From positions 3,472,001 to 3,536,000 of the forward strand of contig NZ_CP151762.1 of NCBI RefSeq assembly GCF_038443675.1: a stretch of 64,000 nt of DNA, given 5' to 3'. The notes beneath the pieces were generated by a model, which worked only from the letters and a program-made list of their open reading frames with translations, ran no database searches and was not told the origin of the DNA. Each line of letters starts with the position of its first letter. Position 1 is the first letter of the stretch. This DNA is from Yoonia sp. G8-12. Lineage in GTDB: Bacteria; Pseudomonadota; Alphaproteobacteria; Rhodobacterales; Rhodobacteraceae. The translations under genes and the position numbers were made by a program. Shown piece after piece: positions 1 through 10,052 of this stretch.

Positions 1-3000
1 ATGGACGCGTTCCAGGCCAATATCGGTGCCGAAGCGATCCGCGAAATGCTGGCCCAGATTGATCTGGAGTCCGAGGCAGAGACACTGCGCGCTGACCTCA
101 AAGAGGCGACAGGCGAATTGAAGCCCAAGAAGATCATCAAGCGTTTGAAGATCGTCGAGAGCTTCCTTGAAAGCGGCAACCGCCCCGAGTGGATGGTTCT
201 GACCGTGATCCCTGTGATCCCGCCAGAACTGCGCCCGCTGGTCCCGCTTGATGGCGGCCGTTTCGCGACGTCCGACCTCAACGATCTTTATCGTCGTGTG
301 ATCAACCGCAACAACCGTCTGAAGCGTCTGATCGAATTGCGCGCACCTGACATCATCGTGCGCAACGAAAAGCGGATGCTGCAGGAATCTGTTGATGCGC
401 TGTTCGACAACGGCCGTCGTGGCCGCGTGATCACGGGTGCCAACAAGCGCCCGCTGAAATCGCTGTCCGATATGCTGAAGGGTAAGCAGGGTCGCTTCCG
501 TCAGAACCTTTTGGGCAAGCGCGTCGACTTCTCGGGTCGTTCGGTCATCGTGACCGGTCCGGAACTCAAACTGCACCAGTGTGGTCTGCCGAAAAAGATG
601 GCGCTCGAGCTGTTCAAGCCGTTCATCTATTCGCGTCTTGAAGCAAAGGGTCTGTCTTCCACAGTGAAGCAAGCCAAGAAATTGGTCGAAAAAGAGCGTC
701 CTGAAGTTTGGGATATCCTTGATGAGGTAATCCGCGAACACCCTGTCATGCTGAACCGTGCGCCAACGCTGCACCGTTTGGGCATTCAGGCGTTTGAACC
801 TGTCCTGATCGAAGGCAAAGCGATCCAGCTGCACCCGCTGGTCTGTTCTGCGTTCAACGCCGACTTTGACGGTGACCAAATGGCGGTTCACGTCCCGCTG
901 AGCCTTGAGGCCCAGTTGGAAGCCCGCGTTCTGATGATGTCGACAAACAACGTGCTGTCGCCTGCGAACGGTGCGCCAATCATCGTGCCGTCACAGGATA
1001 TGATCCTTGGTCTCTACTACACCACCATCATGCGTCACGGCATGAAGGGCGAGGGCATGTCATTCTCGGATATTGAGGAAGTCGAGCACGCGCTGACCGC
1101 GGGTGAAGTGCATCTGCACGCCAAGATCACGGCGCGGATGGTGCAGATCGACGACGAAGGCAACGAAGTGATGACGCGGTTTGAGACCACACCGGGCCGT
1201 TTGCGTCTGGGTGCGTTGCTGCCGCTCAATGCCAAGGCGCCGTTTGCGCTGGTCAACCGTCTGCTGCGCAAGAAAGAAGTGCAGCAGGTCATCGACACCG
1301 TCTACCGCTACTGTGGTCAGAAAGAATCTGTCATCTTCTGTGACCAGATCATGACCATGGGCTTCCGCGAAGCGTTCAAGGCAGGCATCTCGTTCGGTAA
1401 GGACGATATGGTTGTTCCCGATACCAAGTGGGAACTGGTCGACGAGACACGCGAGCAGGTCAAAGACTTTGAACAGCAGTACATGGACGGCCTGATTACA
1501 CAGGGCGAAAAGTACAACAAAGTTGTCGATGCCTGGTCAAAGGCCAACGACAAAGTCACCGACGCGATGATGACCACGATCTCGACCACACCGCTCTTGG
1601 CGGATGGTGCCGAAGGTGAGCCGAACTCGGTTTACATGATGGCCCACTCCGGTGCGCGTGGTTCGGTCACACAGATGAAGCAGCTGGGCGGTATGCGCGG
1701 CCTGATGGCCAAGCCGAACGGCGAGATCATCGAAACGCCGATCATCTCGAACTTTAAGGAAGGTCTGACCGTTCTTGAGTACTTCAACTCGACCCACGGT
1801 GCCCGTAAGGGTCTGTCGGACACGGCGTTGAAGACTGCGAACTCGGGTTACCTGACACGTCGTCTGGTGGACGTCGCCCAAGACTGCATCGTCCGTGAGG
1901 TCGATTGCGGAACAGAGCGTGCGATCACCGCAGAAGCCGCCGTCAACGATGGTGAAGTCGTTGCATCACTGGCCGAGCGCGTGCTGGGTCGTGTGTCTGC
2001 GGATGACGTTATCAAGCCGGGTACGGACGAAGTGATCGTCGAAGCAGGCGAACTGATCGACGAACGTAAGGCCGACATGATCGACATGGCCGCGATTGGC
2101 AAAATGCGTATCCGCAGCCCGCTAACCTGTGAAAGCGAAGATGGCGTTTGTGCGATGTGCTATGGCCGTGACTTGGCCCGCGGTACCCGTGTGAACATCG
2201 GCGAAGCTGTTGGTATCATTGCGGCACAGTCCATCGGTGAACCTGGTACACAGCTGACAATGCGGACGTTCCACATTGGTGGTGTTGCTCAAGGTGGCCA
2301 GCAGTCGTTCCTCGAGGCCTCACAGCCTGGTAAGATCGAATACCGTAATGCTCAGCTGCTTGAGAACGCAGCTGGCGAAATGGTTGTGATGGGCCGGAAC
2401 ATGGTTCTCGCGATTGTCGGTGAAGAGGGCGAAGAGCGTGCGACCCACAAGGTTGGCTATGGCTCCAAAGTGTTCGTCAAAGAGGGTGCATCTGTACTGC
2501 GCGGCGACAAGCTCTTTGAATGGGATCCCTATACACTTCCAATCATCGCCGAGGCCTCTGGTACAGCCAAATACGTTGATCTGGTGAACGGTATTGCAGT
2601 CCGTGAAGACACCGACGATGCCACGGGTATGACCCAGCGCATCGTGTCTGACTGGCGTGCGGCACCGAAAGGCAATGAGCTTGCTCCGAAGATCATCGTT
2701 CTGGGTAAGGATGGCGAAGTTGTCCTCAAAGAGGATGGCAACCCTGTCGCTTATCCGATGTCTGTGGATGCGGTTCTGTCCGTTGAAGACGGCGAAGAGA
2801 TCAAAGCGGGTGATGTTGTCGCGCGTATCCCACGTGAGGGTGCCAAGACCAAAGACATTACCGGTGGTCTGCCACGTGTGGCCGAACTGTTCGAAGCCCG
2901 TCGTCCGAAGGATCACGCAATCATCGCTGAAATCGATGGCTACGTGCGCTTTGGCAAGGACTATAAGAACAAGCGCCGCATCGCGATTGAATCTGCGGAT

Positions 3001-3726
3001 GATGCAGACGTAAAGGTCGAATACATGGTGCCCAAGGGCAAGCACATTCCGGTTGCGGAAGGTGACTTTGTCCAGAAGGGTGACTACATCATGGATGGCA
3101 ACCCAGCCCCACACGATATTCTTGCGGTTATGGGGGTCGAGGCCCTTGCAGACTATATGATCGACGAAGTGCAGGACGTGTACCGCCTGCAGGGTGTGAA
3201 GATCAACGACAAGCACATCGAAGTTATCGTGCGCCAGATGCTCCAGAAGTGGGAGATTCAGGACAGTGGTGACACCGTTCTGCTGAAAGGCGAGAACGTC
3301 GATAAGGCTGAGTTTGATGAAGCCAACGCAAAGGCCATTGCGCGGGGCGACCGCCCTGCGACAGGCGAGCCGATCTTGCTGGGTATCACCAAAGCGTCGT
3401 TGCAGACCCGTTCGTTCATCTCTGCGGCATCGTTCCAGGAAACGACACGCGTGCTGACAGAGGCGTCCGTGCAAGGTAAGCGCGACAAGCTGATCGGTCT
3501 GAAAGAGAACGTCATCGTGGGCCGTCTGATCCCGGCCGGTACCGGTGGTGCGACACAGCAGGTGCGCCGTGTTGCTGCAGATCGTGACAACGTCGTGATC
3601 GAAGCGCGCCGCGAAGAGGCCGAGGAGGCAGCACGTCTTGCGGCCCCCGTGGAGATGCCAGCGCAGTCCGAAGAAGATCAAGTGTTTGGCACTGCGCCCA
3701 AAGCGTCTGAAGGCGACGACGCGTAA
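1..3726 (+). CDS. rpoC: DNA-directed RNA polymerase subunit beta' (5' truncated)
   Basis: Largest catalytic subunit of the core RNA polymerase. The window opens inside the gene: the 1241 residues present start just ahead of the conserved double-psi barrel region, so roughly 150-200 N-terminal residues (first zinc site and clamp base) lie upstream, and the Met at base 1 is probably internal. The active-site motif NADFDGD, whose aspartates bind catalytic magnesium, is at fragment residues 286-292. The second zinc site is visible as Cys636, Cys710, Cys717 and Cys720. The trigger-loop region with RTFHIGG follows near residue 755. The C-terminus ends in an acidic tail. A strong terminator lies directly downstream, which closes the rpoBC transcript. 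Confidence 0.98.
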   Translation: MDAFQANIGAEAIREMLAQIDLESEAETLRADLKEATGELKPKKIIKRLKIVESFLESGNRPEWMVLTVIPVIPPELRPLVPLDGGRFATSDLNDLYRRVINRNNRLKRLIELRAPDIIVRNEKRMLQESVDALFDNGRRGRVITGANKRPLKSLSDMLKGKQGRFRQNLLGKRVDFSGRSVIVTGPELKLHQCGLPKKMALELFKPFIYSRLEAKGLSSTVKQAKKLVEKERPEVWDILDEVIREHPVMLNRAPTLHRLGIQAFEPVLIEGKAIQLHPLVCSAFNADFDGDQMAVHVPLSLEAQLEARVLMMSTNNVLSPANGAPIIVPSQDMILGLYYTTIMRHGMKGEGMSFSDIEEVEHALTAGEVHLHAKITARMVQIDDEGNEVMTRFETTPGRLRLGALLPLNAKAPFALVNRLLRKKEVQQVIDTVYRYCGQKESVIFCDQIMTMGFREAFKAGISFGKDDMVVPDTKWELVDETREQVKDFEQQYMDGLITQGEKYNKVVDAWSKANDKVTDAMMTTISTTPLLADGAEGEPNSVYMMAHSGARGSVTQMKQLGGMRGLMAKPNGEIIETPIISNFKEGLTVLEYFNSTHGARKGLSDTALKTANSGYLTRRLVDVAQDCIVREVDCGTERAITAEAAVNDGEVVASLAERVLGRVSADDVIKPGTDEVIVEAGELIDERKADMIDMAAIGKMRIRSPLTCESEDGVCAMCYGRDLARGTRVNIGEAVGIIAAQSIGEPGTQLTMRTFHIGGVAQGGQQSFLEASQPGKIEYRNAQLLENAAGEMVVMGRNMVLAIVGEEGEERATHKVGYGSKVFVKEGASVLRGDKLFEWDPYTLPIIAEASGTAKYVDLVNGIAVREDTDDATGMTQRIVSDWRAAPKGNELAPKIIVLGKDGEVVLKEDGNPVAYPMSVDAVLSVEDGEEIKAGDVVARIPREGAKTKDITGGLPRVAELFEARRPKDHAIIAEIDGYVRFGKDYKNKRRIAIESADDADVKVEYMVPKGKHIPVAEGDFVQKGDYIMDGNPAPHDILAVMGVEALADYMIDEVQDVYRLQGVKINDKHIEVIVRQMLQKWEIQDSGDTVLLKGENVDKAEFDEANAKAIARGDRPATGEPILLGITKASLQTRSFISAASFQETTRVLTEASVQGKRDKLIGLKENVIVGRLIPAGTGGATQQVRRVAADRDNVVIEARREEAEEAARLAAPVEMPAQSEEDQVFGTAPKASEGDDA

Positions 3727-3750
3727 GCAAGCGCTTGCTATGATTTAAGA

Positions 3751-3782
3751 AAGGCCCTCGTATTTGCGAGGGCCTTTTTTGT
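3751..3782 (+). terminator. rho-independent terminator of rpoC
   Basis: A perfect 10-bp stem (AAGGCCCTCG at 3751-3760 with CGAGGGCCTT at 3767-3776) with a 6-base loop is followed by a run of T. It lies 25 bases after the rpoC stop codon. Confidence 0.93.
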
Positions 3783-3869
3783 TGCGGGGCAGATCGCAGG
3801 GCGCTGGATGGCACCATCTGCCGCATTGCCCGCATTATCAATTTGCGCCCGCCGTGATCCATTCTATGA

Positions 3870-4754
3870 ATGGCCATGACCTTTGATCAAATCAAGACCT
3901 TCTTGTGGGTTGCTCGCCTCGGCGGCTTTCGCAAAGCGGCCGAGCGGCTCAATCTTTCGCAGCCCGCTGTGTCGACCCGTATTTCAAATCTTGAGCAAGA
4001 ACTCCGCGTGCCTCTTTTTGAACGCGGGATGGGAGAGCCCGTCCTGACCAAACATGGCGCGCTCTTGCTGTCTTATGCCGAGCAGATGTTGTTCGTCGAA
4101 GAGGAAATCAAGCAGCGGGTTGCCAACCCTTCCGAAACAGAAGGGCTGTTCCGTGTCGGCGCGTCTGAAACGATCGCCCAAGCATGGCTACCTGATTTTC
4201 TGAAAGCATTTAGTGAAAAGTACCCGCGTGTGAGTGTGGACCTGACAGTGGACATTTCGCTCAACTTGCGCGCAGACCTTTTGGAACGAAAACTGGATTT
4301 GGCTTTGTTAATGGGGCCAATATCGGAGTTCTCGATTGAAAACGTCGTTCTGCCGCCGTTCGATTTGCATTGGTACCGTGCAAAATCAAATCCGCAGGAG
4401 GATCTGAGCAAGATCCCGATTATTTCCTACTCCAGCCAGACACGGCCCCACCGCGAATTGATGTCGGAACTGTCGCGCCGTGTCGGGCCCAAGCTGCGGG
4501 TCTACTCCTCTGCTTCTTTATCCGCGAGCCTCAAAATGATCGCTGCGGGAATCGCCGTCGGTCCGTATCCCCGCGCGCTGGCAAATGACCTGCTATCAGC
4601 GGGACAGATCGTTGAATTTGATCCGGGCTTTCGGCCGACGCCACTGGCCTTTACGGCCTCATATCTTTCAGAACCACGAAGCTTTCTTATTGAAACCAGT
4701 GCGGAAATTGCGCGTAGCGTAGCTCAAGATTGGGATGTCCAAAATATCGGGTGA
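3870..4754 (+). CDS. LysR-family transcriptional regulator
   Basis: DNA-binding regulator of 294 residues, normal for the family. Residues 5-65 form the winged helix-turn-helix typical of LysR (FRKAAERLNLSQPAVSTRI), and residues about 90-290 look like the periplasmic-binding-like effector domain. Two in-frame ATGs (3870 and 3876) are possible starts; neither has a good ribosome site. The gene runs in the same direction as the 5-oxoproline operon that starts about 90 bases downstream and is the only regulator next to it, so it probably controls that operon. The effector, perhaps 5-oxoproline or D-glutamate, is inference. Confidence 0.9.
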   Translation: MAMTFDQIKTFLWVARLGGFRKAAERLNLSQPAVSTRISNLEQELRVPLFERGMGEPVLTKHGALLLSYAEQMLFVEEEIKQRVANPSETEGLFRVGASETIAQAWLPDFLKAFSEKYPRVSVDLTVDISLNLRADLLERKLDLALLMGPISEFSIENVVLPPFDLHWYRAKSNPQEDLSKIPIISYSSQTRPHRELMSELSRRVGPKLRVYSSASLSASLKMIAAGIAVGPYPRALANDLLSAGQIVEFDPGFRPTPLAFTASYLSEPRSFLIETSAEIARSVAQDWDVQNIG

Positions 4755-4766
4755 ATTCAAATAATC

Positions 4767-4780
4767 TATCAGTCTTGATA
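4767..4780. promoter_or_regulatory. candidate operator upstream of the 5-oxoproline operon
   Basis: The palindrome TATCA-GTCT-TGATA lies in the A/T-rich 91-base gap between the LysR gene and the DUF1445 gene, and TGATA recurs at 4786-4790. LysR proteins bind short interrupted palindromes, so this may be the binding site of the regulator encoded just upstream. No binding evidence can be read from the sequence. Confidence 0.35.
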
Positions 4781-4845
4781 TAAAATGATAATTTGCACGA
4801 AACGGTCAAGGCATGTGATGATCGAAGCTGATTATCGGGGCTGCC

Positions 4846-5667
4846 ATGCACACAATATCTGTTTCTCACACTGACCTCGTTGCTGCCTCGGCGGTTGATG
4901 TGCGTGCGGCGATCCGTTCGGGATCGTATGCAGGGCATACCGCTGGTCTGGCTGCTGGCAAATTACAATGCAATCTGGCGATCTTGCCGGAACGCTTTGC
5001 GCTGGATTTTCTGCGGTTCTGCCAGCGCAATCCCAAGCCTTGTCCGATCGTCGGTGTGAGCGACACCGGTAATCCCGCGCTGCCAACGCTGGGAAATGAT
5101 ATTGATATTCGGACGGACGTTGCGAAGTATCGTGTGTTTCGTGATGGCGCACTCAGCGATGAAGTCACAGACATCAGCGATGAATGGGCGGATGATCTTG
5201 TCACGGTCGCGCTGGGCTGTTCGTTTACGTTCGAGAACGCGTTGCTGCGCGCTGGGATCCCGGTTCGCCACATTGAGAGCGGTTTGAATGTACCGATGTA
5301 CCGCACGAATATTGATTTGGTACCGGCGGGGCGGTTTTATGGCCAAATGGTTGTCACCATGCGCCCCATCCCCGAACATCAGGTCGCCCAAGCACGCGAA
5401 ATCAGCCGCCGCTATCCGCAGGCCCATGGCGCTCCAATTGCCATTGGTGATCCTGCCCAGATTGGCATTGATGACCTGTCCAAACCAGACTGGGGTGACG
5501 CGGTTGAAATCAGAGCTGGCGAAGTGCCGGTTTACTGGGCCTGCGGTGTGACACCTCAGAACGTCCTGCTGGACGCCGGGCTGCCGCTCTGCATCACGCA
5601 TTCACCCGGTCACATGCTGATCGCCGATGTGGCAGAGGACGCTGAAACCACAATTCTAAAACAATAA
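4846..5667 (+). CDS. DUF1445 family protein, putative hydro-lyase / D-glutamate cyclase-like
   Basis: 273-residue soluble protein of the DUF1445 (YcsI-like) family, usually annotated as putative hydro-lyase. Conserved family segments are visible: the N-terminal AIRSGSYAGHTAGLAAGKLQ type region, the LGCSFTFENALL segment near residue 125 and a C-terminal ITHSPGHMLIADV segment. Mammalian DUF1445 protein is a D-glutamate cyclase that interconverts D-glutamate and 5-oxo-D-proline. Here it leads an operon with a TRAP transporter and all three 5-oxoprolinase subunits, which supports a role in the same substrate pool. The exact reaction is inference. Confidence 0.85.
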   Translation: MHTISVSHTDLVAASAVDVRAAIRSGSYAGHTAGLAAGKLQCNLAILPERFALDFLRFCQRNPKPCPIVGVSDTGNPALPTLGNDIDIRTDVAKYRVFRDGALSDEVTDISDEWADDLVTVALGCSFTFENALLRAGIPVRHIESGLNVPMYRTNIDLVPAGRFYGQMVVTMRPIPEHQVAQAREISRRYPQAHGAPIAIGDPAQIGIDDLSKPDWGDAVEIRAGEVPVYWACGVTPQNVLLDAGLPLCITHSPGHMLIADVAEDAETTILKQ

Positions 5668-5695
5668 ACAAACGACCCAACAAGGAGATCAAACC

Positions 5696-6727
5696 ATGAA
5701 AAAACTCATATCCATCCTCGCGGCGACCACCGCACTCGCATCACCCGCTTTAGCCGAAGATCTGTCCGTCGTCGGAAGCTGGTCCAGTTTGCCTTTGCAC
5801 AACCAATATGAGGTGCCATTCTGGAGCACGACACTGCCGGAAGCCTCGGGTGGCGACATCAATGTTGAACTGACCACCCACAACCAGATGAGCCTTGGAC
5901 TTGGCGATATTTACCCGTTGCTTGGCCAAGGAGTCTATGACGTTGCGATGACAGTGGCTGATTATGCCGTTGCCGACGCGCCCGAACTGGAAGGTCTGGA
6001 TGTGCCGCTTGTCGCGCTCACAGCCGACGAAGCCCGCGCAATGGTCGATGCCGCCCGCCCGATGGTATCCGACATTTACCGCGACCGCTTTAATTCCCAC
6101 GTACTTGCGATTGCGCCCTATCCGCCACAGGTCGTTTTCTGCAACCACGAGATCACAAATCTGGCTGATCTTGAGGGCCTGAAGGTCCGCGCTTCTGGCC
6201 GTATGACGGCAAAACTGCTTGAAGCCTTGGGTGCGGAAGGTGTGAACGTGTCGTTCGCCGAGGTGCCGGGTGCGCTGCAAAACGGTGTTGTCGATTGTGC
6301 TGTGACAGGTGCCGGTTCCGGCTACAGCGCGGGTTGGTGGGAAGTTTCCACACACCTGCTGCCCATTCCGCTTGGCGGCTGGGATTCGGTTGTGACCGCC
6401 GTCAACCTCGACAAATGGAACAGCCTGAGCGCGGATAACCAAGCGCTGATCTCAAGCGAGATCGTCAGCGGCTTTGAAGATCCGGCATGGGCCAGCGCCC
6501 AAGACGCATTGGTCAATGACATCGCTTGCCTGACGGGCAACGGTGAATGTCCATCCGGTGACGCGCGATCCATGACCTTGGTTGAGGTGAGCGACGCAGA
6601 CTTTGAGCGGGCGCGCGACATCCTGACCACCGAAGTTCTTCCTGAATGGGCGGAACGTGCAGGTGGCGATTGGGCCGCCCGTTGGAATGAAAGCGTTGGC
6701 GCGGTTGTCGGTGTGACAATCAACTAA
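5696..6727 (+). CDS. TRAP transporter solute-binding protein (DctP type)
   Basis: Periplasmic receptor of a tripartite TRAP importer, 343 residues. A signal peptide covers residues 1-20 with the cleavage context ALASPALAEDL. The central segment with LEGLKVRASGRMTAKLLEALG near residues 160-180 contains the arginine that in this family binds the substrate carboxylate. A good ribosome site (AAGGAG) precedes the ATG. It is followed by its DctQ and DctM partners and by pxpABC, so a small carboxylate such as 5-oxoproline is the probable ligand; pyroglutamate-binding DctP proteins are known in Bordetella. Ligand assignment here is inference from context. Confidence 0.92.
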   Translation: MKKLISILAATTALASPALAEDLSVVGSWSSLPLHNQYEVPFWSTTLPEASGGDINVELTTHNQMSLGLGDIYPLLGQGVYDVAMTVADYAVADAPELEGLDVPLVALTADEARAMVDAARPMVSDIYRDRFNSHVLAIAPYPPQVVFCNHEITNLADLEGLKVRASGRMTAKLLEALGAEGVNVSFAEVPGALQNGVVDCAVTGAGSGYSAGWWEVSTHLLPIPLGGWDSVVTAVNLDKWNSLSADNQALISSEIVSGFEDPAWASAQDALVNDIACLTGNGECPSGDARSMTLVEVSDADFERARDILTTEVLPEWAERAGGDWAARWNESVGAVVGVTIN

Positions 6728-6751
6728 ACCAAAGTCAGGGGACGTGTTGAT

Positions 6752-7300
6752 ATGGAATTAAAGCTGATTCATCGTCTGCGGCTGATCAACAAAGGCGTGG
6801 CACTGGTCGTAGGTTTCGGCCTTCTGCTTTGCGCGGCCTTTGTGCTCGTGGATATTATCATGCGCCAGATCGGCTCGTCCCTTGGCGGCACAGAAGAGAT
6901 TGCGGGTTATGCGATGGCGCTCGCGACCTCATGGGGCATGTCTTACACGCTGCTTGAGTTGGGCCATGTCCGCATCGACTTGCTACGCACGAAATTCCAG
7001 TCCTTTGGAAAGGCGTTGTTTGATGTCTTTTCAATGATCGTCATGTCCGGTGTGATCATTACGATTGCGATCAAGGCATGGCCCGTTGTGGAACGATCCA
7101 TCACCAACGGATCGCGGGCGAACACGCCTCTTGAAACGCCATTGGCGTGGGTCCAGCTACCTTGGTTTGCGGGCTGGGTCTGGTTTGCGGCCATGTCCAC
7201 GGTCACGACACTTGCCGCGCTCAGCTTGCTGGCCAAACGCAGACATGCCGAAACAGAAAGCATCATTGGTGCTTTTGCTGAACAGGAGACGCTGCAATGA
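6752..7300 (+). CDS. TRAP transporter small permease (DctQ type)
   Basis: Small integral membrane subunit, 182 residues, with four hydrophobic segments (about residues 14-36, 48-68, 88-108 and 128-150), as expected for DctQ. The segment GGTEEIAGYAMALATSWGMSY is characteristic of the family. Its stop codon overlaps the ATG of the large permease by four bases (ATGA), which indicates translational coupling. It works with the neighbouring receptor and DctM subunit in sodium-driven uptake. Confidence 0.92.
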   Translation: MELKLIHRLRLINKGVALVVGFGLLLCAAFVLVDIIMRQIGSSLGGTEEIAGYAMALATSWGMSYTLLELGHVRIDLLRTKFQSFGKALFDVFSMIVMSGVIITIAIKAWPVVERSITNGSRANTPLETPLAWVQLPWFAGWVWFAAMSTVTTLAALSLLAKRRHAETESIIGAFAEQETLQ

Positions 7301-8580
7301 TCGGCTATGTGTCCATCGGCCTTTTGGGGCTGCTTGCGCTCTCTATCCCCGTCGGAATCGTGCTGTTCCTGTTGGGTTTCGGGATTGATATCTTCTTTTC
7401 CAGTTTCCCCCTGACACGGGGTCTTGGCAACATGGTGTGGTCGTCGTCCAACTCGGCTACGCTGATTGCGATCCCGTTCTTTGTTCTGCTGGGTGAAATC
7501 CTTGTGCGCAGCGGCGTTGCCACACGCACCTATGCTGCCTTGGATCGGTGGGTGTCGTGGCTGCCGGGCGGTTTGGTCCATGCCAATATCGCGACCGCAA
7601 CGATGTTTTCGGCCACCTCCGGCTCGTCCGTTGCAACTGCCGCGACCGTTGCGACCGTTGCCATGCCGCAGGCCGAAAAGCTGGGTTATGACCCCAAGCT
7701 CTTTTCCGGCGCGATTGCTGCTGGTGGGACGCTGGGCATCATGATCCCGCCCTCAATCAATCTGATTGTCTACGGGTTCCTGACGCAATCCTCGATCCCC
7801 CAGCTTTTCTTGGCGGGGCTGATCCCCGGTATCGCGCTGGCCATCGCCTTTATGGTTGTGACCGCGGTCATCTGTGTGATCCGGCCTGATCTGGGTGGCG
7901 TCCGCCGCACGTTTCCTTTTCCCCAGATGCTGCGCGCATTGATTGATCTCGTCCCGATTCTCATCCTGTTCGGCCTGATTGTTGGGTCGATCTATGGTGG
8001 GTGGGCCACCCCGACAGAGGCTGCAGCCGTTGGCGTCGCAGGCGCATTTCTGATCGCGCTGGCCTTTGGGGGTGTATCTTGGGACATGTTGCTGCAAAGC
8101 CTGACGGGCACCGTGAAAATCACCTCCATGATCATGCTGATCGTGATTGGCGCGTCTTTCCTGAACTTTACGCTGGCTTCTGCGGGGCTGGGGCGTGAAC
8201 TGACCGAGTTTATGAACGGGCTTGGCCTGACACCGCTCAAGACAATACTGGTTGTCGTGGTGCTCTACATTGTCTTGGGGTTCTTCATTGAAACGCTGTC
8301 GCTGATGGTTGTGACCATTCCGATTATCGTGCCGCTTGTGGTTGCACAGGGCTATGATGTGATCTGGTTCGGCATCCTGATGATTGTATTGATTGAAATG
8401 GCCTTGATAACACCACCTGTGGGCCTAAACCTTTATGTGGTGCAGGGCGCGCGCAAGTCGGGTAGTCTGAACGAAGTGATGCTGGGGGCTTTGCCCTATT
8501 GCCTGACAATGCTTGCCATGGCTTTCCTTCTGATCGCTTTCCCGAGCATCGCGCTTTTCCTTCCTACCTTCCTGCAATAA
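7297..8580 (+). CDS. TRAP transporter large permease (DctM type)
   Basis: Transport channel subunit, 427 residues, hydrophobic throughout with about 12 predicted membrane segments, a normal DctM length. Family hallmarks include the GTLGIMIPPSINLIVYG segment near residue 150 and ITPPVGLNLYVVQG near residue 370. It overlaps the DctQ gene by four bases and is followed 12 bases later by pxpA, so transport and 5-oxoprolinase genes form one transcription unit. Confidence 0.95.
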   Translation: MIGYVSIGLLGLLALSIPVGIVLFLLGFGIDIFFSSFPLTRGLGNMVWSSSNSATLIAIPFFVLLGEILVRSGVATRTYAALDRWVSWLPGGLVHANIATATMFSATSGSSVATAATVATVAMPQAEKLGYDPKLFSGAIAAGGTLGIMIPPSINLIVYGFLTQSSIPQLFLAGLIPGIALAIAFMVVTAVICVIRPDLGGVRRTFPFPQMLRALIDLVPILILFGLIVGSIYGGWATPTEAAAVGVAGAFLIALAFGGVSWDMLLQSLTGTVKITSMIMLIVIGASFLNFTLASAGLGRELTEFMNGLGLTPLKTILVVVVLYIVLGFFIETLSLMVVTIPIIVPLVVAQGYDVIWFGILMIVLIEMALITPPVGLNLYVVQGARKSGSLNEVMLGALPYCLTMLAMAFLLIAFPSIALFLPTFLQ

Positions 8581-8592
8581 GGGCCGCAGGTT

Positions 8593-9354
8593 ATGCAGAT
8601 CGATCTGAACGCCGACCTCGGAGAAGGCTTTGGTCCGTGGTCAATGGGTGATGATGCCCAGATGCTGACGCTGGTCACCTCGGCCAGTATTGCCTGCGGG
8701 GGGCATGCAGGCGATCCGGAAACGATGTACCGGACGCTGATGCAGGCCAAGCAAAACGGGGTGAGTGTTGGCGCGCATCCGGGTTATGCGGACCGCGCAG
8801 GCTTTGGCCGCCGTGTTATTCCCATGTCACCTGACGAGATCGGGCGCATGTGTGCCGCACAGGTAGGTGCGCTGATTGGGATCGCCGCACTTGTCGGGGT
8901 GCCTGTTACCTATGTGAAACCACATGGGGCGCTTGGTAATCTGGCGGCGCGGGATCGCAAGGTCGCAGATGCGATTGTTGCGGCTGTGCGTCAGATTGAT
9001 CCGAAACTCGCGATCCTTGCTATATCCGGCACCCAAAGCGAAGAGGCCGCACGGGCCGCAGCCACGCCTGTGTTTTCGGAGATCTTTGCAGATCGCGGCT
9101 ATCTTGCCTCAGGTCAGCTTGTGCCGCGCGATCAGGACGGTGCAATGATCCATGATGCGACCGAGGCCGCCGAACGTTTGATATCGTTCCTGCAAAGCGG
9201 TCTGATGCCTGTCGTGGATGGCGACCCTATCCAACTTGCAGCGCATTCGATCTGTGTGCATGGTGACAGCCCGGGGGCTGTGGACATGACACGCGCAATT
9301 TCAGACCATCTCAAGTCACAGGGTGTCGTGATCAGACCGTTTATCGCGCCCTAA
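8593..9354 (+). CDS. pxpA: 5-oxoprolinase subunit A (LamB/YcsF family)
   Basis: Subunit of the bacterial ATP-dependent 5-oxoprolinase, which opens 5-oxoproline to glutamate. 253 residues, the usual length. The family signature MQIDLNADLGEGFGPW opens the protein and SIACGGHAGD follows near residue 37; YVKPHGALGN near residue 105 and the C-terminal ICVHGDSPGAV near residue 218 are also conserved. Two bases separate it from pxpB. Confidence 0.95.
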   Translation: MQIDLNADLGEGFGPWSMGDDAQMLTLVTSASIACGGHAGDPETMYRTLMQAKQNGVSVGAHPGYADRAGFGRRVIPMSPDEIGRMCAAQVGALIGIAALVGVPVTYVKPHGALGNLAARDRKVADAIVAAVRQIDPKLAILAISGTQSEEAARAAATPVFSEIFADRGYLASGQLVPRDQDGAMIHDATEAAERLISFLQSGLMPVVDGDPIQLAAHSICVHGDSPGAVDMTRAISDHLKSQGVVIRPFIAP

Positions 9355-9356
9355 GG

Positions 9357-10052
9357 ATGCCTATGGAACCTCACTTCAAACCCGTTGCTGATCATGCTTT
9401 GCTGGTGACTTTCTCTGATGCAATCAGCGAAGAGGCCCATTCGGCTGTCATTGCACTCGATCAGGCAATAACAGCCGATGTGCCGGAAGGCGTGATTGAA
9501 ACGGTTCCGGCGCTGGTCAATCTGCTTGTGTCTTTTGATCCGATACAGACGGACCATAGAGCAGTGGAAAATCGCCTGCAGTCACTGCTCGACGGTCTGG
9601 AAAGCCAGAAGATCATCGGGGTCGATCGGCATGTGCAGGTCTGCTACGAGGGCGATTTCGCCCCTGATCTGGAAGCCGTTGCAACGGCGACAGGGCTGTC
9701 GCAAGAGGCGGTCATCAATGCGCATCTGGCTGGGGATTTCCATGTCCTGATGTACGGATTTTCGCCCGGGTATGCCTATCTCTCTGGCGTGCCAGAGGCG
9801 ATCCAAGTGCCGCGCAAGCCTGCCCCCGTGCGCGGCGTGCCCGCAGGCAGCGTGATTATCGCAGGGCCACAATGCCTGATCACCACGCTGACGATGCCGA
9901 CAGGCTGGTCAATCATCGGGCGAACCCCGACGCCTATCCTCACAGGAAATCCGGATCATCCGTTCCTTTTTGATGTCGGCGATCGGGTGGTGTTTGAGCG
10001 CATTGATCTGAAAGCATATCAGGGACTGTGCAAGGATAAGGCCGATGGCTAG
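9357..10052 (+). CDS. pxpB: 5-oxoprolinase subunit B (KipI family)
   Basis: 231-residue allophanate-hydrolase subunit 1 family protein, partner of pxpC in 5-oxoprolinase. The diagnostic segment FSPGYAYLSGVPEAIQVPRK lies near residues 135-155, followed by RGVPAGSVIIAGPQ. ATG occurs at codons 1 and 3; either may be the start. Its 3' end overlaps pxpC by eight bases, typical of the fused or coupled B/C pair. Confidence 0.94.
   Translation: MPMEPHFKPVADHALLVTFSDAISEEAHSAVIALDQAITADVPEGVIETVPALVNLLVSFDPIQTDHRAVENRLQSLLDGLESQKIIGVDRHVQVCYEGDFAPDLEAVATATGLSQEAVINAHLAGDFHVLMYGFSPGYAYLSGVPEAIQVPRKPAPVRGVPAGSVIIAGPQCLITTLTMPTGWSIIGRTPTPILTGNPDHPFLFDVGDRVVFERIDLKAYQGLCKDKADG

Noticed and set aside
2320..3681. 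Long open frame of 453 codons opposite rpoC
   Set aside because: It lies wholly inside rpoC on the other strand and reflects codon bias of the real gene; it has no recognisable domain.
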